Shown here piece after piece: positions 33,988-45,993 of a stretch of DNA of 64,000 nt. The notes under the pieces are model-generated. The model did not search any database, was not told the DNA's origin, and saw only the letters and a program-made list of their open reading frames with translations. Each line of letters opens with the position of its first letter. Position 1 is the first letter of the stretch. This stretch comes from Trigonopsis variabilis (Eukaryota > Ascomycota > Trigonopsidomycetes > Trigonopsidales > Trigonopsidaceae). The position numbers and the translations under genes are program-made. Location: contig PPXM03000002.1 of the NCBI GenBank assembly GCA_003707065.3, positions 1,674,001 through 1,738,000 on the forward strand. Direction: 5' to 3'.

Positions 33988-36900
33988 ATGTCTGATGATA
34001 TATATGGCATTCCTTCATACATTGGCTCCAGTTTTGTCAACGCCCTTGTGGTCCCTTTAGGCTCTATTGAATACCATGTTTTTTCCGATGCAGTTTCACT
34101 ATTGAGCGATTCTTCGATTATCAGGCTCTGTGATCTCAGTCCTCTGGGTGAAAGTAGTATGCATGCGTCATTCCATCCTAAACTAATCCTAGGTCAATTG
34201 AATCCATTGACATTTCCGCAGGGTCAAATATACTATAAATTTACTCATTATTGCGATTCCCATAATGAGTACTTAGAATCCATCCAGGTCCACCGAAGGT
34301 TATTGGTGGTAGGCTTATCCACGTACGCATTGCTAATTATGAAGGCTATAGGAATTGCAGACGGATCACAAAATAGTGACCTCCAAGCACTCAGCGATGA
34401 ATTAATTGCTAAATTGAGAGATATTTCGCCTCTAGTCGTTAAAATAGTCCTTCTTGGCCGTGATAGATATGATTTTGACTCAAATAATATGATTGCAGAA
34501 ATGACCTCTCGCAAAAATGCACCAGTTACTGCAATGTACACCTTGATGTGTGATATTACTCATCAGCTGCTCAACCGTCTTTCAATAATGGTTAGTATTT
34601 TATTATCATGCTTGATTTTTTTATTTACTCTCAGATGCATGATATTGATAATCTAAATATCATACAATCGCCTTTAGCACAGAACCTCTCTACTGCTAAG
34701 TCACCACAGATAGTTACAAACACTTTCCTTGAAATAGGAGAGAACCTCAAGTGCCGAAAAGATAAATTGAAGGCTGATATCCTCCTCCTTGCTGGTCAGT
34801 CTGGCGATGCCTTCGGAAGGTACAGAGAGCTAGTGCTCAGATTTCGTTCCAGTCATGATTCCTTATGGGAAGCGTTCTCTATTCATGGTGCTTGTGTCTC
34901 TCTCCTTATTTTGCTGCATCTTAAACAACCAATCAATCTTTCGGAGCTTGCTAATGTCCTATCAGAGTCGGTGATCGACCCGACCCTCGCGTCCCTCTTA
35001 GAGGAGGCTTTTCGATCTCAGTCTAATCTATATGATGCCTCATTACTCATAGTAGGAGAAGGAATCCCGCTCTTTCTTTTTTGCGAGAACATTCTCAAAC
35101 AAGCTGACATAAGTCTTTGGATAGATGCTAAGCTTAACTTACGCGATAAAGTTTCAGATGACATCCTTTTATCTAGGAATTATCTCAAGAAGCGCGACTT
35201 TTCACGCTCGACTCGTGCTCTCGTTACATCGTTGATTTCAAACCTTCACGCAGCTCGATTAGAGAACTTGAGTATAGTTGACAGGTGTGAGGTGACCTCA
35301 GCCATGGCTTCGCTTCTTGGCATTTTGGGATACAAGAGAAAACATGCCTTTGTTCTAAGGGAACTTGTCTCTTTCATGATTCCCCGTCTTATTCAAGCTC
35401 AAGTCAAGACTGCCGCCGATATAGGTATGCACCCAACTTCGCGACTGGAGTACTCCTATGAGCAACTTTCATCTTTTGAGAGAAGTTTGAATTATAATCC
35501 AATAATGATTCTTGATTCCCTTTGCTCGCCATATCTTTCATGCGGAGAAAAGCGAAGCAGCTGGGCATCTCTCGAAGTGTCAACGCTTATGCTTTGTCTT
35601 AATTACTGTAACAGTCTTCAGGTTTTTGATGGTATCATCCGATTTTCTTTCTTTCTATTGCTAAATTGCCACAGGACATTGTCCGACGACTATCAAGGGC
35701 AGCTTGCCTTTGATCTGCATCAGCTCATATCTTCAAACAGGGAGAATTTTGGAGATATATCAAACTATTGGACTGACTTTAGTTTCATCGAAACAATTAG
35801 CATAAAGTATGTTCATAATGAATTCATAATGGCGGACTGTCTGACACAACATAGCACACTCGAGGATAATTTTTGCATTACCTCTGGAAGAGAACAAGCC
35901 GGTGAATCGAGTGTCTTCATTTATAAACCAGAAAATAGAAATGATGACAAAACTTTGCCAGTATGTTCATCATCCCTAATCTGAAATCTTACATTCAGGC
36001 TTATTTGATCGCAGGCGAGGTTTATTTATTTGAACTCACGATTGTTAACTCTTATGGATTTTCTTTTGAGGGAGAGCAGCTGAGAATATTGTGAGAACCC
36101 TTCCAAGGTTGACTAACAGTTTTTAGTGATAAACATGGGTTGATGCAAAGCGACAGTATATCGTTCTCTATAGCGCCTCATTCCAAGGCTCAAATAAGGG
36201 TCCCAGTAAAAGCGATTACTCCTGGGATTACAAAGCTTGAGTCGTGCTCTCTTAGTCTTTTTTCTTCGACTCCCTTAAATATTCCTCTGAACAATACTAA
36301 GCTTTTCTATAATAAGGACCGTATTGTTGCTGCCTCTGAGGATCTGAGAGTAATCAATTCCCGCCCCAAACTTATTGTCGAAAAATCCCGCTTCGAATAC
36401 GGCCATCAACTGATGCTACTTCAAGGAGAGAGGAAGTCTCTTAATGTCATACTTCGTAATTTTTCCCCTGTCTCGGCTATTATTACTGCAATTGAATACT
36501 CTGACTCTATAAAACAGCAAGTTTCAGATATTTTGCATAAGAAAACACCATTCTTAAACGAGCGCTACGAACTTGGTCTCATACTTAAAAGACAAGATAT
36601 CAGATGCGTCGGAGATCTGGTTACCAAAATAATTAAGCCTTATTCGCAGGAAACCGTTCCGATTGAAGTCTTTGGAAGGCAAGGACTGAATTTTGCGGAT
36701 ATCACTTTCTATTATGTTTCTTCAGATGAGAAAGATGAGGATAATGGAGTCCAATTTTTCTCCTCTCATTCTTTAGACATCACTGTCAATGCCACAGTCG
36801 ACCTGGTATCTTACGAAATTTTTACAGTTAAACATGTCGGCTATCGTGATGAAGACAGTCGCGGTCATCCCACGCAGGAGAACATTCTCTGTATTGCCAT

Positions 36901-37603
36901 CGAGCTTAGGAATTTCTGGGTGCATCGTCTTGATACAACAATATGTTCAGGAGAAACCTCTATAGCTTCCTCGGTAGATTCTGGCAAGAGCATGAGGCTC
37001 ATCTTACCTGTATCTCCTATTAGACTTTCTAAGGAAGACTGCCTTGAAGATATCCCGGTTTTAGAAGACCGTCAATTTGTTTTGGATGAGAGACTTTCTC
37101 AACAACAGGTCTGCGAAATGAAGAATATCTTCTGGTACAGAGAGAAATTCCTTAGTTCGCTCAAAGGCATATGGCACGACTATAAAGCATCTGGTGCAAT
37201 TAATATGCGCTCAATAACGACAAATTCGAAAACGACCAATCTGTTGAAAGCCGAGGGCGCTGATATTGAGTATACATTGAAAGAAGATGGTCATCCTATT
37301 GAGCCTATCCAGGGTACATATTATTGCCGAACTGATACATTTATTACGATTACAGTATCTCTGGCAACTTCTTCAGATCCTGCAATAGTAAGAATTTTCC
37401 CCAACTTGAGGAACTCAGAGGATTCGGCCTATCTTGAGAAAAGGGTTTTAATGACAGGATGTTTCCAGTCAATATATAGTGGGAACCCTATCTCTAGCGA
37501 CTTCGTCTTTCTCGCTCCAGGTCATTATCAATTACGGATTGCCGCCGAAATTGGGGAAGAAAAAGTTACGCATCGATCTATTTCCATCAACATTCAACGA
37601 TGA
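33988..37603 (+). CDS. TRS120: TRAPPII complex subunit Trs120
   Basis: Four exons (33988-34590, 34635-35960, 35999-36090, 36127-37603; introns 44, 38 and 36 bp) give 1165 residues. The N-terminal stretch VNALVVPLGSIEYHVFSDAV and the FPQGQIYYKFTHY block match the Trs120/TRAPPC9 family. A middle region CRKDKLKADILLLAGQSGDAFGRYRELV resembles the TPR-like solenoid with the family's 'R.AK...D..LLAG...DA...Y' pattern, and DSLWEAFSIHGACVSL follows. The C-terminal half contains Ig-like beta segments. In TRAPPII it forms part of the exchange factor for Ypt31/32 at the trans-Golgi. The small third exon (30 codons) is convincing: VYLFELTIVNSYGF continues the beta-rich region in frame. It ends 42 bp from the convergent VPS55 stop. 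Confidence 0.85.
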
Positions 37604-37645
37604 AAATTGTAATTTAATGTACTATAAAGAACTCAAGATGTCATA

Positions 37646-38139
37646 TTAGAAATCTTCAGGTTCCTGGAAGAACAACGTGAAAATTATAATCGTAATATAG
37701 ACCAGCAACCCTCCAATGACTGACATAAGAGTCGCAGGCTGACTGATAAGATTGCAATGACATAGCACGATGGGAAGAGCTTATATTAGCACAACATAAC
37801 AGCATATTTACCGATTCCTGAAACCACGAAGAATGCAGTCATGAATCTTCCAAAATCCACCACGGCGCTTGAGATTAGAATTAAATATAAAATAACCGTA
37901 CAGATTGCTTTCTCCTGTAAAGTCATCATCGGATCCCCATTGACTGCATATCGTGTTAGGAATGGGTGCCACTAAAAAGAGTACGACTGGATATTAGATG
38001 ATTCTAGAGTATAGAGAGTCTTACCGACACTTAATGGTATCCAATTATTGAAAAGAGCGCACGATAAAACAATTAAAAGAAAGCCAGTAGCGAGGACACT
38101 AGCCAATATGATAATCTTTGACAAAGGATTCCCCAGCAT
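37646..38139 (-). CDS. VPS55: Vps55 (LEPROT family) endosomal sorting membrane protein
   Basis: Four tiny exons (38025-38139, 37902-37986, 37812-37867, 37646-37779) across introns of 38, 34 and 32 bp give 129 residues, the normal length of Vps55. Four hydrophobic helices are visible: IIILASVLATGFLLIVLSCA, then VVVLFLVAPIPNTIC, then FMTAFFVVSGIALPIVL, and MSVIGGLLVYITIIIFTLFF. The motifs LSCALFNNW, APIPNTIC, DDDF, VVDFGRF and the C-terminal FFQEPEDF are family hallmarks. Yeast Vps55 works with Vps68 in late-endosome-to-vacuole traffic. No long open frame covers it, which is why it is easily missed. It is divergent from the Cut9 gene with a 499-bp gap. Confidence 0.92.
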
Positions 38140-38638
38140 ATCCAATTCAGGTAGCAGATAGTGGCTGACTGATAACTTTTAAGTAGTATAATTATAAATG
38201 CCGACTCAAGTTGCTGATTTTCGAATTGGTCCTGCACCAATTCACAATAGATGTTGGTGTACAGAGCCCAAAACCGCTACATAGATTGAATGTCTCGCAG
38301 TGATAACGTCCTACCGGCAGCATTATTTATGCTACTATAGACCAAAACCTTCCAGGATTAGCCAATTGTAGATATAAAATATTTCAGGAAAGCAATAACG
38401 CGAACATAATAAGTAAGACTTTCTGGTCATCACAGATATTTTTGTCTAGGCTGGAGCTCAAGAACTTGCGCTCTTAGGTAACCAAACCAAACGCCAATTC
38501 TAAGAGATAATTGAAAGGACCCAAAAAAGTCCATTCGTGGTCTTAATTGCGATATAACATTCTTTCACGCTCTCGTGATATATCGAGTACGAAATAAGGG
38601 TGAACGTCACGAGCGATATTAGCCCTCGTTCTTTATCA
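38140..38638. other. Divergent promoter region
   Basis: 499 bp between the VPS55 and Cut9 start codons. Nothing else is seen; several short A/T-rich blocks may carry regulatory sites for both genes. Confidence 0.4.
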
Positions 38639-40721
38639 ATGCCGATTCAATCAGGCTCGAGCGATAATAATCATCCTTTGAATATTCCTTATTATCATGA
38701 CAGTGGAAACGAAACTTGTACCAATAATACTTTCTCTCACGATCCTGATATCCATCAGAACTTTCTAGGAGGAGCTAGTTTATCATTTAGCCCTGTTCCA
38801 CCACCGCTATCCGCTAGTACTCCAGACTCTTCTAATCGGAATACTCTCACTCCAAGAGAGAAAGTTAACTTGTTTAATCTTAAAGAATCAACAAGAGACG
38901 AGTTACAATTTTACGAGAAACTGAGGAAATGGAGATATTCTGCTTTTATGCAGCATAATTATACTACAGCATTATTCGTTGCAGATAAATTATACAGCAT
39001 GACCCGTGAGTATGGCTAATGCTTCATCTAACCGTCTTTGACGAGCGCGTTGATGCTTTTTGGGTAGCTCAGTTATATTACTTCAGTGGAAAGTATACTA
39101 ATACGTACCATTTTCTTTCAAGCGAAGAATTCGCACATGATTTGAACTGTCAATATCTAAAGACTTTGTGTCTTGTAAGATTGGGAAATTTTGATGATGC
39201 CATTGGCGTTATAGGCAAGTGTCTAGGGCTTCCGGACGAAGGTATTCAAGTCCTCAATTTAACTCACGCGAATAGGCTCTGTGGAAGAATTGACCGGGAT
39301 AAGCATGAGAGCGTCATTCTATTTTCTTCGAGGCCAGATACATGCCGCGCAGAATGATCTAGATAAGGCAAAAAACTGCTACAAGGAAGCTCTTTTAATA
39401 GATGTCAAATGCTATGAAGCGTTTAACGAATTGGTTTCTTATAGTTTACTTTCGCCTTCTGAAGGTACCGTATTGGAGCAACTGAGATCTGACTTTGGTT
39501 TAGAATGGGAATTGATTGAGAAGTTGAATTTTGGCAATGATGGATATGATGCCTCCTTTTTAAAGATGTTATACTCCACGAGACTTTCTAAGGTGGGTAA
39601 CCTTTGTTCTATTCTGACAGATAGTATCTCAATATTGATAAATTTCTCGAGTATGAGTCATCTCTAAAAATTCGATACGGATTGCAAGATAATGTGGACT
39701 TAAAAGCTTCCAGAATGGACCTCCTGTTGACTCAATGTCGTATCCCGGAATGCTTAGAATTATGCGAAAAGTTAGTCTTATCTCTTGTGTCCATAGTAAG
39801 CTGATCTTAGGATTCTAAAGGACAATGGATGCGAGACACAGATTATGGCCATATACCTTTCATGTCTCTATGAAATGAAGCATCGCAACAAACTATTCCT
39901 TATCGCTCATCAGTTGATCGATGAGCACCCAGAGGAAGCAATATCATGGTTTTCGGTTGGTGTGTACTATCTGTTGGCTTCAAAAATATCAGAAGCGAGA
40001 AGATATTTTAGTAAAGCATCGATGATGAATCCTCATTTTGGCCCAGCTTGGATTGGGTTCGCCCACACCTTCGCCTTCGAAGGAGAACACGAGCAGGCGA
40101 TTTCTGCTTATTCTACTGCGGCGAGATTATTTCAAGGGTACGTAATGATATCGTGCATACTGATCCAAGGTCACACTTGCCCCTATTATTCCTCGGGATT
40201 GAACATATGGAGCTGAATAATCTAGTTATGGCTTGGGAATATTTAAGCGCTTCTCATGCACTCTGTCAAGCTGACCCTCTCCTTCTAAATGAAATGGGAT
40301 TCGTATGCTACCAGAAGGGTGACTATGATAATGCCGAGACGATGTTCCTCAGGGCTCTTGATTCTGCAAAGTCTCTGGGGTCAGAGGAATCAGCATGGAC
40401 CACTGTACGGCGAAATCTGGGATTTGTCTACCGTAAGATCGGGTACGTTACACCATGCACAGTTCTAATTACTAGAAAATTAGATTTAGCGTTGCAAATA
40501 TTCAATGATGTTCTCTTGATCACCCCTAACGACTCTTCCATTCTTGCGGCAATGGGCTTGTCTCTCCTCCAGCAAAGAAAAAATGGCGAAGCTGTGGCAC
40601 TTTTTCATGAGGTCAGTCATATTCATATTTAACCGGAATTAATTATTAGTGTCTAAGTATTACTCCCAATGACCCGCTTTTTTTGGAGCTCCTAAAGCGT
40701 TCTCTCACATCTGATGATTAG
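38639..40721 (+). CDS. CDC16: Anaphase-promoting complex TPR subunit Cut9/Cdc16 (APC6)
   Basis: About 610 residues in eight exons; borders read as 38639-39005, 39046-39241, 39276-39592, 39625-39770, 39811-40137, 40170-40442, 40476-40611 and 40650-40721, with introns of 32-40 bp. TPR repeats fill the protein; blocks such as KLRKWRYSAFMQHNY, DAFWVAQLYYFSGKY, ISEARRYFSKASMMNP, FGPAWIGFAHTFAFEGEH and LNEMGFVCYQKGDYDNA match fission-yeast Cut9 closely as I remember it. The APC/C drives ubiquitination of securin and cyclin B at anaphase. One oddity: joining exon 1 to exon 2 through the obvious 40-bp GT-AG intron (39006-39045) puts the reading frame off by one base, while both sides clearly encode family sequence. 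An alternative in-frame acceptor at 39067 would lose the conserved DAFWVA. All other joins are in frame. Start ATG at 38639. Confidence 0.88.
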
Positions 40722-40887
40722 CATTATATCTTACTATATTTACACAGTGTTCTAGCAACATTTATCACTCACGAGATGGATTAGATGACGTAAGAGTCTG
40801 ATTTAATGGGAAAGTCTTGGACAATCGTTTTTTCTTGTAAAGGTTTGACAGTCACTGGGCTCATATGACGAAAGAAGAGTAATGAAA

Positions 40888-43145
40888 TCAACAGGATAAG
40901 TCGCACGCAGATGCATAGATGCGCATGGTGCTTTCCAACTTGGTGATCATTTCATGATACTCCTGCTCGGGATCAGAAAGTATCGTTATCGCTCCACCAG
41001 CACCAATTCGCCATATCTGATAGCTTTCATTGGAAGACATCTGCTGCAAGTCCTTGTAAGAAAACATTGAGCGTATTGTGACACTCCAGTCTGCTCTATC
41101 CTCAACACTCCAATAACCATGGACACCGGAATAAAGCCCTCTTGGCTTATTCTCAAGTTGGCGTAAGATCTCAACTGATCGCTGTTTCGGTGCTCCTGTC
41201 ATTGATCCTGAAGTTAGTGAATTCTTTTGTGAGACATACCTGGTGGTAGAGAATGCATGAGCACATCTATTCCCTTAATTCCGGGTAGAAAAGTACCACA
41301 AATCGCACTGACAAGCTGGAAGACAGTTTCATATTCCTCCACCTGCATTAGTTGAGGAGTATGAACACCATCAGTGAACTGCGTCAAATCGTGTCTAATC
41401 AAATCTACAATCATTAAATTTTCGGCCTGTTCTTTCGCGGACATCAAAATTTTGCTAGCTTCTTCTTTATTCACTGAACTATTTTTTCGTACTGTTCCTT
41501 TAATAGGCCTGAATTCGCAGGCACCATTGCATAGCCAGTTCATAAATCTCTCAGGGGAAGAGCTGACAAGTGTCGCAGAACGAAAATCAAAGTAGCAGGA
41601 ATATGGGGCAGGATTCGCTTTTCGAAGCAGACAGTATAAGTTCCACGAATCTGTATTTTTTGGCAAAACAACAGATGCCTGTTCTGTCAGACAGAGTTCG
41701 TAGGAATCTCCAGATGCAAGAAAAGATTTGGCTTTTAGAATGCTCTCAATATACTCAGACTTATCGACAGATTTGATATTTAGGGGAACTGGAGTGCTAT
41801 AAGGATCCGTTTCACCTTTAAGAACAAGAAAGACTCTTCTAATAAGAGTTACCATCATAGTAAGCCAGGATTGATCATTATCAGTGATAGAGAGAACGTA
41901 TAGTTTACCAGTTTCCAGATCCAAGACGAAAGATCTTTCTAAGAAGACGAATTCAGCATCGACCGGTCCATGAATACACAAGTCATCAATCTTGGGAACG
42001 CCTGTTGAGATACCCATCTCGTAGGACATATATCCATGGAAACCTCCTTTGAATATCAGATTTGGCAGTCCTTCGCTCAGAATAACCTTCCCATAGAGTT
42101 TTCGAAAACTATCAAGAAAATTTATGAAATCCTGAGATTTAAGACATGGTATCTTTTCCAGATATTGACTGGATCCTTTCCCGTATAATATAGCTTCGCT
42201 AGTTCTCGAAAATAGAAAAGAAAAGGAATTATCGTCAGTTATACCAACGACACTCTGAGTGCCAGGATAGCTTGCCGAGTCGAGCAAGGAGAATCGAATA
42301 TTCTCACTTTTGAGAAAGTTGCAGATTATCGGAACATAGTCATTTTGAGGAATATTACGATATTCCGCTTTTAGATCTATCTCTTCATATTGTACGACCG
42401 TTTGCTGGCGGGCTGGAAAAAATAACCCGTCAAGATCTACAATCTGATGCGACTGCGATGCATCTGGCGACAAAGAAGGGCAGTTCATAGCTGGGACAGA
42501 TCTAGTACTCATGATTTTTCGATTGGTATGATTCCATGTAAGAGCTTCGTTCCAAAAGTTTGTAATCAATTCAGAGCCAAATTCAGAGCATATAGATTCG
42601 GGATGATATTGAACACCCCAAAAAGGAAGTTCTTTGTGTTTCAGCCCCATAATGATTCTCCCATTAATATCATCGTCAATCCAAGCAAGTGTGACCAAAG
42701 GATCAACAGATAAGGGTTTGACAACACACAAGGAATGGTATCGCACTGATCTGACTGGACAAGGAAGACCTTTAAATATGTCAGAGTCACAGTGAAAGAT
42801 CTCAGATATAATACCATGTCTAGGGAGAAGGAGTTGTTGAATTTCATAGCCGTATTTGGAAGCAAGATATTGGAACCCCAAACACACTCCTAGTATTGGA
42901 ATCCCTTGAAGGCTTGCCTCTTTCCATATATGCGGTATAATCCCAATATCTGAGGGGATCAACGGTGATCCGGGGCCTGGACCTATAACTATGGCATCGA
43001 ATTGTGACACGTATTTAGATATCGACTCAGAAAGAAGGGCATCGTTTTGAATTATTTCAATTCGAGCTCCCGTCGTATCTCGTATAAGTGTCAAGACATT
43101 AAATGCGAAAGAATCATAAGAGTCGACAAAAAGAATAGAAGACAT
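40888..43145 (-). CDS. ABZ1: para-Aminobenzoate (ADC) synthase, bifunctional
   Basis: Fused glutamine amidotransferase and chorismate-binding enzyme for folate precursor synthesis, 741 residues, from exons 41240-43145 and 40888-41207 (32-bp intron). The N-terminal class I glutaminase has its nucleophile in LGVCLGFQYLA (about C88) and the His/Glu pair in VQYHPESI (H181, E183). The C-terminal half has the chorismate domain with FRPIKGTVRK; the lysine in PIKGT marks aminodeoxychorismate synthase (PabB type) rather than anthranilate synthase, which has PIAGT. EQAENLMIVDLIRHDL and GSMTGAPKQRS complete the site. The order amidotransferase then chorismate domain is that of fungal Abz1. It converges on the Cut9 gene (166-bp gap). 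Confidence 0.94.
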
Positions 43146-43485
43146 TACTTATGCTAGATTTGATAATGCCTTGTCCAAGGCCCAATTGAGAGCAAGTAAG
43201 AAGATAGTTTATTCCAAGCTAGATGTGTGTATTTTACCGGATCAGTCACTGCGGCGCTACTCGCAGATCTGAGAGTCATACTTTGTTTTACGCTATTTAA
43301 TGCTGATGGTACACTAATTAACATCAAGTCTGTATTTATCAAAAAACTTAAAGGACAGACACTCGTAGAACGATCAGCGAAATTTCTCAAGAGTTTGCTT
43401 GACACGTTTTCTCCTAAAAGGGCTTAGCTGCCAAGCCATTCAGCAAAAACTTACATCAAACTCCTCCCATCCGGATCTGGTTTAG

Positions 43486-43833
43486 AAATTGCGACCGAGT
43501 GCCTTCTTGAGAACTTTCGAAAAGTGGAGCAAAGACATTGAAGCCAGCCCAAACCATTACGAGGAACCACGGATTGATAGATTTGCGAGAGAATGGAATG
43601 GCAATCTAATGCGTTGGAGGTCTAACGCGTTTTCAGATGTCAGCCACCACACAACCAATTTTACAAAAATGAACAGAGCAAATTTATAAGAGCCTTAAGA
43701 GGATCTTACCCTTATGTGGCCAGTGGATTTGAAGGACGCGAGCAAGTATGCTACCAAACTCACTCAAATCGAGACACAATCCCAGGTATTTCAACGAAAC
43801 ATTAATAGAAGGATCTTCCCTGACTATGCGTAA
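43486..43833 (+). CDS. Candidate gene, 3' exons of an unrecognised basic protein
   Basis: Three exons (43486-43638, 43677-43745, 43786-43833) with introns of 38 and 40 bp keep one frame and end in a stop; they would encode about 90 residues (RPSAFLRTFEKWSKDIE, then RIDRFAREWNGNLMRWRS, then SKFIRALRGSYPYVASGF). The frame is closed immediately upstream, exactly at a TTTAG acceptor-like site at 43485, so a 5' exon is needed but I could not place its donor. An open frame at 43200-43425 on the same strand may be that exon. Trp/Arg-rich composition suggests nucleic-acid binding, but no family is recognised. Treat as tentative. Confidence 0.33.
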
Positions 43834-45202
43834 TCTTGTAGCTACACAATACATATATCTCCTTCTTAATAGGCCCAAGGAGATTCATCTTGGAAAGTTC
43901 CATTTTAGAACCTGCTGCAGTCCATAATCGTATAGCGCTCTATGACTTGAAAAAATATTGCACTATTTAGTCATTGAAACATGGAACAACAAAACTAGAA
44001 GAATCCATGGGCTAGATTCTATTAAACAGTTATTGAGTTCATAAGTCTCTGAAAAATTCCACAATTGTACTTTCACTAGCCCTTCAGCTTATATCGAGAT
44101 CATAGTGAGAAATTGTGTCGCATTATTTGTCTTGTAACCCATACAGAAGCGCCAATGAGTCTTGCAGTATCGATAACTTGCGAGTGTTCATCGCATATGG
44201 CCATGGTATATGAAAACCAAGCAAATTCTGAACCAACGGCACATCTTACCGATTCTTAATAAGATAAGATATATCAAGTAATCAAGCAATGGCACAGAGG
44301 GAGTATCTTTCAGTATCCAATCATTAATGAAAGCTTCTCAACCACATACATTACTTCGACCCCAGCCTAAGAAATAGAGCATGAGTCGCTTTTCACAAAC
44401 ATAAAGGACATCCGCTTATCAACGTCACGTAGAGAGAAGGAAACAAAGTCACATAAGCGTTAAAATGATATGACTTATTGTTGGATATCCTCCCAGCGCA
44501 TTAGATGGCCAATAAGTTCGAAGATTACTAAGTTAAGATTCACGCTGCGACAGCTGCAGCTAAAGCACTTCTGTGTGCCGTTCATAAATTTACTTTTCTG
44601 AAAATTGTCTCAATCCACTTTGGACTGACTCTTCAATCAGTAGAGAGAGACCCCCGAAAAGCTGCCTGAGGGAGGAGGGAACTCACTGCAGTCATGTTGT
44701 CAAGTTGGCCTTGCTTTGATTGGGCTTATGATATTCCTGATCTTACTCTGGAGGAGTTTCTTGTCCTCAGTTAACTTCATAAGATATGGTCACTAAGCAT
44801 TGCACAATTTTACCGTGTAACGTTCACGCTCATGTAGTCTATGGCTAGTCCTTCTCAAGCAATTGAATTCATGACTGTTCAGAAATAAGACTATGAATAT
44901 GGATATCAAGAAGTGAGCTTATTTTGGGAGAGAGAACCATGTGCTATTTCGCCATTCTTGTGTGACAAGAAAGGATTGGCGATCAGAATTAGTTGGTTAC
45001 ATGTAAGTCTTTACATGTAATACGAGGACTTTCTACGTATGACTAGATGAGCATCAGAAGTATTCACTAGAGTTGTCGCCGACGACCAGCCTATGACGCC
45101 GAGCACGATACATGGTTTTAAACGCGATACATGCTACGGGCCTACTCATAGAAGTTCTTCGTTCGTGTTATCCTGCTGTAGTTACACACAATAGTGTTAA
45201 TC
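43834..45202. other. Intergenic region
   Basis: 1369 bp upstream of the SNRNP27 gene without convincing coding signal on either strand. No tRNA-like B box or snRNA core was recognised. Contains a direct repeat of TTACATGTAA-type sequence near 44998-45020. Confidence 0.4.
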
Positions 45203-45993
45203 ATGGAGCGGAGAGGAAGAGATAAGGCGAGACCATGGATGGACGATCGTAATCGCTCACGATCGAGCTCCAGATCTAGATCGAGGTCAAGGTCAAGAAA
45301 TGCAATGGAGACCAGGAGATATGGCGACAGTTATAGAAGGAGATCGAGATCTCCTCTGCGAGGAAATGATAGGATGCATGGGAACAGATACGAATCAAGT
45401 AAGTTGGTGGAAGATACGAGACTGACCCTATAGGTTTCGACGACTATCAACGCGATTCAATGCATCGGAAGGAATATAGCAAGTCATCATGGAAAGGAGA
45501 GCGAATGAACCAAAGGAGCCCAGATTCTAGCGAGAAAGCTAAGAGGGAGAAGGAGTATAACAGAGGGAACAGAATTGACGAGAAATGGCAAAGGAAGAGC
45601 AATAGATTCGACCGCGTTAACGACAAGGGATCTAACGATCGAAGTACGGAGGAGTCTAGCCGTCATCATCATGCTGCTAGTAGACAAAAAGAAAAGAACG
45701 ACGAGAGCACTGATGGACAGGATTTAGAATACGGGAATAGTGATGCCCTAGGATCCACTTCGCTTGAAAAAGTGAGCGAGCCACAAGACGAAATCTCAAT
45801 GCTAATGGGATTCTCAGACTTTTCCTCCACAAAGAAAAAGCAAGTTCCCGGAAACGTTGAGGGTGGCGTGAAAAAGTCGAAAACAGTCTCATATAGGCAA
45901 TATATGTATGTTGTTGCATTTTCAGCGACCTTTTCATACTGACTTTTAAGGAACAGAGTTGGAGGCTTCAATCGAGAGCTTTCTCCTGAGTGA
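45203..45993 (+). CDS. SNRNP27: U4/U6.U5 tri-snRNP 27-kDa protein (SNRNP27 family)
   Basis: Exons 45203-45398, 45434-45905 and 45951-45993 (introns 35 and 45 bp) encode 236 residues. An N-terminal RS domain (SRSSSRSRSRSRSR and further RS/SR pairs) and a Lys/Arg/Asp/Glu-rich middle lead to the conserved C-terminal domain: LMGFSDFSSTKKKQVPGN, then VSYRQYM, then NRVGGFNRELSPE. The last 14 residues come from the tiny third exon; the join completes the family signature, which fixes the splice site. In humans this protein of the tri-snRNP has been linked to 5' splice-site choice. Presence fits a genome rich in very short introns. Confidence 0.92.
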
